This document shows, one piece after another, positions 1 to 5,815 of a stretch of DNA of 15,388 bases (positions within the stretch are counted from its first letter, which is position 1; every line of letters starts with the position of its first letter). The notes below the pieces were generated by a model, which worked only from the letters and a program-made list of their open reading frames with translations, was not told the DNA's origin and did no database searches. Position numbers and translations under genes: made by a program. Origin of the DNA: JAAYCU01 sp964642815 (GTDB lineage: Bacteria > Planctomycetota > Phycisphaerae > UBA1845 > PWPN01); contig CAZXSA010000116.1 in assembly GCA_964642815.1 (NCBI GenBank), positions 1 through 15,388 of the forward strand, written 5' to 3'.

Positions 1-156
1 ACCGTTGCTTAATCCGAAAAACAAAATGTCTCATTGACGAGTGAAACAAATCATTAACACCACCCGAAGTTTAACCTCTTCCGTCGCCATTTTCAATTAT
101 TATTCTTAGAAGAATGTAAGTATTTTCTAGCCCTTAACGCCACATTATGCACGTCC

Positions 157-198
157 GATATGCCTGGGATGTTAAAAATATGCGAAAAAAGGCATATC
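157..198. repeat. 9-bp inverted repeat, possible stem-loop
   Basis: GATATGCCT at 157-165 is the exact reverse complement of AGGCATATC at 190-198. The 24-base loop between them is A-rich. No T-run follows on the plus strand, so it does not look like a simple intrinsic terminator. It could be a regulator site or an RNA hairpin. Confidence 0.45.
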
Positions 199-279
199 TC
201 ATATTTAAGATAGAGAATATAGGCAATATAGATAAAACAGTATTGAAGTTATAATAATTTTCAAAACGACGGACAAACG

Positions 280-292
280 TCAGATAATCTGA
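280..292. promoter_or_regulatory. 13-bp palindrome next to a TATAAT box
   Basis: TCAGATAATCTGA is a perfect 6-bp-arm palindrome with a one-base centre. It ends three bases before the second copy of TATAATAATT (296-305). A palindrome of this size beside a -10-like sequence is a typical arrangement for a repressor operator, but no regulator is identified and I find no good -35 at the right distance. Confidence 0.3.
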
Positions 293-384
293 AAGTATAA
301 TAATTGCATTGGCAGCCATTCTTAAGAAAACTCCTGTAAGCTGGCTTGATTTTGAATTGGAGTAGACCGGCCGAATTACGATAT

Positions 385-412
385 TTGTGGTTGGATCAGG
401 ATTTGTTATGAT
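385..412 (+). promoter_or_regulatory. sigma-70-type promoter, extended -10
   Basis: The -35 candidate is TTGTGG (385-390), with a 16-base spacer and TATGAT (407-412), five of six matches to the -10 consensus. TG lies one base upstream of the -10 (TGTTATGAT), which makes an extended -10. A start near 418-420 would leave a leader of about 33 bases before the ATG at 452. It is correctly placed to drive the 452-874 gene and possibly secDF. Confidence 0.45.
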
Positions 413-451
413 CTGAGGATTGGAAACTTGGTTGATTGGGAGCTATTGGAC

Positions 452-874
452 ATGTCCTGGGTAAGGATCTGGGCGCTCATGTGGCTGCTTTTAGCAACGT
501 CGGCCTTGCCGACGAGCGGCCGCATCGCGCAGGCTGATGCGTCCAAGGATCTCGGCCAGGAAAAATCATTGCCGATGGGGACGGCTCCCGCGGAGCAGAA
601 GCCGACGGATTCGGATGAGGATGACAAGGATAAAACTTCCGAATGGTCGTTTGGCCCTCGGATCGACGTATGGGATGGTCCGGCGGCTCGGATCGCATCG
701 ACCGGCTCAGGCATGGTGTTGACGCCCGCCGTCGTCGGGGAGCGAACGGATCACGGGCCTGTACCATCCGACCTGGAGCGAACATTATTCCCGGCCTATC
801 ATCCCTCGAATGGACAAGTCACTCGTTACTGGCTGGCCAATCGTTATCCCCACGCCCCTCCGTCATGGGCTTGA
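452..874 (+). CDS. Putative secreted protein of unknown function (140 aa)
   Basis: I do not recognise the family. The protein starts with what looks like a Sec signal peptide: MSWVR, a hydrophobic stretch (about residues 6-18), then small residues and a possible cleavage site near residue 28. The mature part is acidic in its first half (a run of D, E and K around residues 52-62) and rich in G and P later, with no Cys and no further membrane segment. The ATG at 452 is chosen over an in-frame TTG at 428 because the ATG follows a GGGAG at nine bases and the signal peptide begins there; the TTG would sit about nine bases from the likely transcription start. Coding composition matches the rest of the window, unlike the AT-rich sequence before it. 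It lies 196 bases upstream of secDF in the position where yajC is often found, but it does not resemble YajC. The same frame stays open past the TGA, so a truncation of a longer gene cannot be excluded. Confidence 0.55.
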   Translation: MSWVRIWALMWLLLATSALPTSGRIAQADASKDLGQEKSLPMGTAPAEQKPTDSDEDDKDKTSEWSFGPRIDVWDGPAARIASTGSGMVLTPAVVGERTDHGPVPSDLERTLFPAYHPSNGQVTRYWLANRYPHAPPSWA

Positions 875-1070
875 AAGTTCGGCGGATCATTCGGTATTCG
901 CCGAGCGAAAGGGCCCGGGCAGGAATTATCCATCCCGTCTGAAAAGACCTTTCGCGACATTGGTTATGATTTGTCTCCCGATACATGGCAAGAGATCGCC
1001 GATTCCGGCGATTCGTGGTCAATACGAACGAGTTTGAAATTCTCTTTTTCTTCACGAGCGAGGAACGATC

Positions 1071-4000
1071 ATGGGCGAGAAGAACCTTTGGTGGAAAGTC
1101 CTTTTGATTTTCGTACTGGTGGGCATGTGCGCGTGGCAGATTCATCCTTTCGATCAAAAGCTCAGGGGCGGGATCGACTTGGTGGGCGGCTACAGCCTGT
1201 TGTTCGAAATCGACGACAGCGACATGGATGCCAACCAAAAAGACAAGCTGGCCGAACGGGTGATGACCGTTCTCAAGCAGCGGGTGGACCCGCAGGGTAA
1301 CCGAAATCTTGTCTGGCGGCCGATCGGGCAGAACCGTCTGGAAATCCAGATGCCCCGACCGACGGGCGACGTGCAGGGACCGCGCGATGCTTTCGAGAGA
1401 GCCCGGACGCAACTGGCGGCGAACAACATTACGGTGATGCAGGTTCAGGCGGTGATGAATCTGCCCATCGAGCAGCAGGCGGAGGCTTTTACCGGCTTGG
1501 TGGGCGAGGTGACCAAGCGCAAGGATCTGTTTGACCGGCTGGTCGAAAACCAGAAACAGTACGAACAGATGCGTGGAAAGGTCGAGCAAGCCGCCCCGTC
1601 CGCGCCGGCCTCGACAACGCAGGCGGAGAGCCAGCCGGCCACCGCGACGGCGGAGGAATATAAGGCCCTCGATCGTCTGCTGGAAGATCGCCGGCAGTTG
1701 ATCGACCAGATCGCACAGACCAACGTGGCCATGGATCGACTGGAGGACTTGCTGGCCCTGGACCCGAAATCCACCCTGCGTAGGGAGGGGCTGGCGAAAC
1801 TTTACGAACAGCACCCCGACCTGACCTCGCGGATTGAAGGCCTGGCGGCGGCGTATGACGCTTACGCCAAGAACAAGGGCATGCTGGACGATCCGTCGGA
1901 CCTGATGCGCATGCTCCGGGGGGCGGGCGTGCTGGAATTCCGGATTCTGGCCGTGCGCGATCAGGGCTCGCTGAACATGCTGGATTCCTACAATAAGCAG
2001 TATAACGAGCCGGTGGATCGCTACATCGAGCAGTTGGCCAAGTACGGTCCTCGGGTACAGACCGGGGATAATTACCAATGGTTCAAGGCCGCCAACCCGG
2101 ACGAAGAGAGCTGGAAGTATGAGCGTTACGTCATTCAGGAGTATATGGGCGCAAAATACGTGTTGGCGTTTTCCAATCAAGCGCGCGATATGGTATTGAC
2201 GAACGATGGGAACTGGTCGTTGAAAAGCGCCCGTCCCGGTCGTGACGAGATGGGGCGGCTGGCCATCTATTTCTCGTTGGATCCCAGCGGCGGAAACAAG
2301 TTCGGCTTGCTGACCGGAAACAATCTCAAGCGCCCCTTGTGCATATTCTTGGACAATCAGGCGATTTCGGCGGCCACCATCCAGAGTCAGATTCACGACA
2401 GCGGGCAGATCACCGGGAATTTCTCGCCGGACTACGTTCATTATCTGGTGAGCACTTTGGAGGCAGGAGCCCTGCCGGCCCGCCTGCGGGAAGTACCGCT
2501 GCAAGAGAAGAACATCGGGCCTTCGTTGGGTAAAACCAACCGTGAAAAAGGCACGAATGCGGTGATGATCGCGTTCGTGGCCACGGTAGCCTTCATGATT
2601 TTGTACTATGCCTATTGCGGGCTGATCGCGGACATCGCCTTGCTGATGAACCTGGTGCTTACGCTGGGGATCATGTCGTTCTTGCAGGCGACGTTTACCC
2701 TGCCTGGTATCGCGGGCTTGATCCTGACCCTGGGCATGGCGGTGGACGCGAACGTACTGATCTACGAGCGTATTCGCGAGGAGATGGAGCGGGGCATCTC
2801 GGTGCGCATGGCGGTAAAGCTGGGTTACGAAAAGGCGTTCAGCGCGATTCTGGACTCGAACGTGACCACGATCATGACCGCGGTGATCCTGGCCTCGCTG
2901 GGAAGCGAGGAAATCAAGGGGTTCGGAATGACCCTGGGGATCGGTTTGTGTACCAGTATGTTTACCGCCTTGTTTGTCACCCGGCAGTATTTCCACGTCA
3001 TGGTGCCGACGACGCTGAAATCGTCGGAAACGCGGAAGGCCTGGCTGACGGCGGGAGTGATGGGCCTGGTTTGCGGGTTCTTCCTGGGAATTGGCGCCGT
3101 GCTCAATACCCCGGCGGAGCGGGCGGATTCAAGCCTGTGGCAGCTTGGCCATTTCCTGCTGTGGCTGTTCGGCACGGCGGTGGCTTTACTGGTGTCCATG
3201 TGGCTATTCAGGTTGTTCTACTACGGCACGGGGCACCAGAAGAACAACCGGATGCCCATGATGAAGCTTTTGAGCAAGACGAACGTCAACTGGATGGGAA
3301 AATACCGGGTGTTCTGGACCGTCTCGGCGGTGCTGATCGTGGGCGGGATTGTTCTGGAATCGCGGGTGGATTCCAAGGATTACCTGGATATCGAGTTCAT
3401 CGGGGGCACCAGCGTGCAGGTCCAACTCAAGGACTCGCCCAAGATTCAGGAGCAGTTCCGCGAGCGGGCGGACGAGAAACTGTTGAACGACTATATCGGT
3501 ACCAGCCCGGCGGCCACCGATCCGCGGTTGGCGGTGGGCTGGCTGCGTCATGCGGCCGATCTGCTGGACAAGGCGGACATTAAGGAGCTGGGCGAGGGAC
3601 GTTATCAGATTAGCTTGCCCGGAGATTTGAAAACATCCCAGATTCGGGGATTGTTGTTGACACAGAATCTGGAAACCGGAATAGCCCGCGACGGGATCAC
3701 CGAGACGCCCAACGGCGTACTCGTTCAGTTTGACGTGCAAAGGGATCCGCCCCACGCCCTGCGGAATCTGGTCGAGCGTCTTGTCGAATTGACGAGCACG
3801 GATCGGCGCGATGATGCTCGTCGGGAAGTGCAGAGTCAGAACGAATTGCTGGGTCGTTATCCGGAGGGCGAGCAGATTCAAGATTGGGTCAAGGATGAGG
3901 ATTTACCAGCCTCGGAGCTGATCGCCCGCCTGAAGGATTTGGGCAAGCAGATCGAGAACATGCCGGCCCAATCGGTGAAAACCCGGGTTGCCGAGGCGGC

Positions 4001-5366
4001 GACTCTGGCCCGCTCGGCGGCGGAACGGATGCGCATGGCCCGCGTGCAGATGATCGAGGCGGATACGCCCGGCGGGCAGCCCTCTTTCGAGATCATTTGC
4101 TCCGAACCGAACAAGAACCTCGTGGCCGAGGCCTTGCTGGCGAGTATGGCGGATATCTTGCAGGTGGTGCTCACGGTTGAGGCCACCCTGGTGACGGATG
4201 CCGATAAGGCCCCGGACGGGATTTTCCCGATCCGCCAGGACAATGACACGCTGAAAGAGATCATCGGCGGCGCTTACGATAATTCGGTGACCGATTTCAA
4301 GGGCGGTTTGGCCCTGGTGTTCGACGATCTGCAGCCGCCGCAGAGCATCGAGGCTATCGAAAAACGGTTGCGGGATATGCGTTTGCAGCCGGACTTCGAG
4401 GGTTTGGCCTGGCGCCAGCCAAAGGTCGTGGGCCTGGATCAGGTTTCGGATGCTTCCTCATCGGAGGGGGCGAAGTTGTATAAGAAGGCGGCCATTTTGG
4501 TCAAGGATGACCAGTTGCCGTATGTGGATGACTCGGACAACGAAGGCTGGCGGAACATGGCCCAACAAGAGTTGCGTCTGGTCCAGGCCGCCCTGGCCAG
4601 CGCACGCTCGCTGGAGCGGGTGACGCAGTTCGCCCCGCAGGTGGCCGCCGAGGCGACCCAGAAGGCGGTTATCGCCTTGATTCTTTCGTTGATCGCCATC
4701 GCCGGTTATCTGTGGATGCGGTTCGGTTCACTGCAATTCGGCCTGGCGGGGATCATCGCCTTGTATCACGACGTGGCCATTACCCTCTCCTGCGTGATGC
4801 TCAGTCACCATTTGTATAACACGCCCATCGGCAAGGCGTTGTTGTTGCAGGATTTCAAGATCGATCTGACCATCATCGCGGCGTTGCTGACCATCGTCGG
4901 TTTCTCGATCAATGATACGATCGTGATTTTCGACCGAATTCGCGAGCTGCGCGGGCGACTGGCGACGGTCTCGCCGACGCTGATCAACACGGCGATCAAT
5001 CAAACGCTGTCGCGAACCATCATTACGTCGTTCACCACGTTTATCGTGGTTCTGCTGATGTACATTTTCGGCGGCGACGGGGTGCATGGATTCGCCTTCG
5101 CGATGATCGTGGGTTGTATCAGCGGCGTGTACAGCACGATCGCGATCGCCACCCCGATGCTGCATCACCCGCGGGCGATGTGGATCACGACGACTTTCCT
5201 CGGGGCGGTGACGGCCATGGGGATCGTGTATTCCATCAGTGCCCAGTTCCCGACGTTCCGGAAAGTGCTGGTCGGGATCATTCTGGTGGCGGCCGCCTTT
5301 GCGATCATCAAACAGGTTGCCGGCATATTGGCGGACAAGACCCGCCGTCCGGCGACCGCGGCGTAA
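1071..5366 (+). CDS. secDF: SecD-SecF fusion protein-export membrane protein (1431 aa)
   Basis: SecDF uses the proton gradient to pull secreted chains out of the SecYEG channel. TM1 is about residues 8-23 and is followed by the SecD head motif LRGGIDLVGG (31-40). The large SecD extracytoplasmic domain has a helical, charged insertion (about 133-275) with an A/P/T/S-rich break near 173-195. The SecD transmembrane block (495-640) contains GMAVDANVLIYERIRE with D559. The SecF half starts near 745 with IEFIGGTSV (774-782) and ends with a block (1199-1361) that contains GFSINDTIVIFDRIRE with D1282, and R1315. D559, D1282 and R1315 align with the proton-path residues known from Thermus SecDF (D340, D637, R671). 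Two additional hydrophobic pairs are predicted (659-717 after SecD, 1370-1415 at the C terminus), giving about 16 TMs instead of 12. The SecF loop is about 430 residues, several times the usual size. GAGGA six bases before the ATG supports the start. A hairpin terminator follows. Confidence 0.97.
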   Translation: MGEKNLWWKVLLIFVLVGMCAWQIHPFDQKLRGGIDLVGGYSLLFEIDDSDMDANQKDKLAERVMTVLKQRVDPQGNRNLVWRPIGQNRLEIQMPRPTGDVQGPRDAFERARTQLAANNITVMQVQAVMNLPIEQQAEAFTGLVGEVTKRKDLFDRLVENQKQYEQMRGKVEQAAPSAPASTTQAESQPATATAEEYKALDRLLEDRRQLIDQIAQTNVAMDRLEDLLALDPKSTLRREGLAKLYEQHPDLTSRIEGLAAAYDAYAKNKGMLDDPSDLMRMLRGAGVLEFRILAVRDQGSLNMLDSYNKQYNEPVDRYIEQLAKYGPRVQTGDNYQWFKAANPDEESWKYERYVIQEYMGAKYVLAFSNQARDMVLTNDGNWSLKSARPGRDEMGRLAIYFSLDPSGGNKFGLLTGNNLKRPLCIFLDNQAISAATIQSQIHDSGQITGNFSPDYVHYLVSTLEAGALPARLREVPLQEKNIGPSLGKTNREKGTNAVMIAFVATVAFMILYYAYCGLIADIALLMNLVLTLGIMSFLQATFTLPGIAGLILTLGMAVDANVLIYERIREEMERGISVRMAVKLGYEKAFSAILDSNVTTIMTAVILASLGSEEIKGFGMTLGIGLCTSMFTALFVTRQYFHVMVPTTLKSSETRKAWLTAGVMGLVCGFFLGIGAVLNTPAERADSSLWQLGHFLLWLFGTAVALLVSMWLFRLFYYGTGHQKNNRMPMMKLLSKTNVNWMGKYRVFWTVSAVLIVGGIVLESRVDSKDYLDIEFIGGTSVQVQLKDSPKIQEQFRERADEKLLNDYIGTSPAATDPRLAVGWLRHAADLLDKADIKELGEGRYQISLPGDLKTSQIRGLLLTQNLETGIARDGITETPNGVLVQFDVQRDPPHALRNLVERLVELTSTDRRDDARREVQSQNELLGRYPEGEQIQDWVKDEDLPASELIARLKDLGKQIENMPAQSVKTRVAEAATLARSAAERMRMARVQMIEADTPGGQPSFEIICSEPNKNLVAEALLASMADILQVVLTVEATLVTDADKAPDGIFPIRQDNDTLKEIIGGAYDNSVTDFKGGLALVFDDLQPPQSIEAIEKRLRDMRLQPDFEGLAWRQPKVVGLDQVSDASSSEGAKLYKKAAILVKDDQLPYVDDSDNEGWRNMAQQELRLVQAALASARSLERVTQFAPQVAAEATQKAVIALILSLIAIAGYLWMRFGSLQFGLAGIIALYHDVAITLSCVMLSHHLYNTPIGKALLLQDFKIDLTIIAALLTIVGFSINDTIVIFDRIRELRGRLATVSPTLINTAINQTLSRTIITSFTTFIVVLLMYIFGGDGVHGFAFAMIVGCISGVYSTIAIATPMLHHPRAMWITTTFLGAVTAMGIVYSISAQFPTFRKVLVGIILVAAAFAIIKQVAGILADKTRRPATAA

Positions 5367-5393
5367 AGCCGGCGTTTTCATGAAGGAAAAACG

Positions 5394-5425
5394 AAGCCCG
5401 GGGATGCTGGTCCCCGGGCTTTGTT
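5394..5425 (+). terminator. Hairpin terminator after secDF
   Basis: An 11-bp perfect stem (5394-5404 with 5411-5421, AAGCCCGGGGA and its complement) closes a six-base loop. It is followed by a short T-rich stretch (TTGTTC). It begins 28 bases after the secDF stop. The U-tract is weak, so termination may be partial. Confidence 0.75.
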
Positions 5426-5591
5426 CTGCGCTGGGGCGGAATATTCACCACGGAGACACGGGAGACAAGTAACGGTGGATGAATGCGCGTCTTTTCCAAA
5501 GGGGTGTGCATCCGAAGAAAGGTGGCACGGGGAATTCCGACTTACTTGGGAATATTCGTGCTTTACTCCGTGGTCTTAAAAGCACGGGCAA

Positions 5592-5621
5592 GCCCTTGTC
5601 CCGCCGCGTTGTGACAAGGGC
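5592..5621. repeat. 9-bp stem-loop, no T-tract
   Basis: GCCCTTGTC (5592-5600) pairs exactly with GACAAGGGC (5613-5621) around a 12-base loop. Imperfect pairing extends the stem outward (GGGCA with TGTCC-type positions). There is no run of T on either side, so it is a structural element rather than an intrinsic terminator. Confidence 0.45.
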
Positions 5622-5705
5622 CTGTCCATGCCCCCCGTCGGGCACATCGTTCGAAATGGCTCATTCACATCCGAGCTTGTTTCCCCGATAATGACATTCA
5701 TCATC

Positions 5706-5726
5706 CGGAATCGAGGATTCCGTTTT
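5706..5726 (+). terminator. Terminator-like hairpin before the dsbD-like gene
   Basis: CGGAATC (5706-5712) and GATTCCG (5716-5722) form a 7-bp perfect stem with a three-base GAG loop. TTTTCGTTT follows directly. This has the form of a rho-independent terminator reading on the plus strand. It would end any transcript from the 5426-5700 region or readthrough from secDF, just upstream of the promoter at about 5754. Confidence 0.45.
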
Positions 5727-5753
5727 CGTTTCGGTTTTTTCGGGGGGCTGCTC

Positions 5754-5762
5754 TACAATGGG
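5754..5762 (+). promoter_or_regulatory. Likely -10 element TACAATGGG of the dsbD-like operon
   Basis: TACAAT (five of six to TATAAT) lies 57 bases before the start codon. The -35 is weak (TCGGTT at 17 bases or TTTCGG at 19). The nine-base string TACAATGGG recurs at 13386-13394 upstream of ispG, which supports a real promoter signature in this genome. Confidence 0.4.
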
Positions 5763-5815
5763 TAAGCACGGGTTTCGGATCCGGCTTTTTCGAGGTTTGA
5801 TCGGGAAGGTGGATA

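Larger units (their letters stand above)
1..451. other. AT-rich non-coding leader region
   Basis: This stretch is clearly poorer in G+C than the rest of the window, and the composition changes abruptly around 360-450. The only open frame of any length is a 61-codon minus-strand frame at 134-319. It has AT-driven composition, no ribosome binding site I can see and no recognisable motif, so I do not call it. The region holds a 6-bp-arm palindrome (102-115), a 9-bp inverted repeat (157-165 with 190-198), two copies of TATAATAATT (250-259 and 296-305), a 13-bp palindrome (280-292) and a good promoter candidate (385-412). It is best read as a long regulatory or intergenic region; a foreign insertion is possible but not shown. 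Confidence 0.6.
5426..5815. other. Non-coding region with repeat remnant and hairpins
   Basis: I see no credible gene here. The longest plus frame (70 codons from 5479) lacks a ribosome binding site and any recognisable motif. The stretch contains CCACGGAG (5448-5455) inverted to CTCCGTGG (5566-5573), and two copies of GGAATATTC (5438-5446, 5549-5557) each lying just outside or near those arms. It also has a 9-bp hairpin (5592-5621), a terminator-like hairpin (5706-5726) and the promoter for the next gene (about 5754). The CCACGGAGACACGG core resembles tandem CCACGGAGACACGGAG-type intergenic repeats that I recall from many environmental bacterial genomes. It may be a decayed small repeat element or contain a small RNA. 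Confidence 0.5.

Noticed and set aside
134..319. 61-codon minus-strand frame in the AT-rich region
   Set aside because: Hydrophobic composition is expected from AT-rich DNA; no Shine-Dalgarno and no recognisable motif were seen.
875..1070. yajC or another preprotein-translocase gene expected before secDF
   Set aside because: No frame in this gap or in the 452-874 gene shows the YajC layout (one N-terminal helix and a basic QxKR segment).
819..2996. Very long minus-strand open frame (725 codons) opposite secDF
   Set aside because: It runs antiparallel to the conserved secD half, its product is rich in H, Q, R and G without any domain, and such mirror frames are common in GC-rich genes.
2615..3583. 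322-codon plus frame inside secDF
   Set aside because: It is an alternate reading frame of the well-supported SecD/SecF coding sequence with a G/R/D-rich composition and no ribosome binding site.
4728..5381. 217-codon minus frame at the end of secDF
   Set aside because: The product is an R/H/D/Q-rich shadow of the conserved SecF transmembrane block.
5479..5691. 70-codon plus frame between secDF and the dsbD-like gene
   Set aside because: It crosses the inverted repeat and a hairpin, lacks a ribosome binding site, and the translation is low in hydrophobic core residues.
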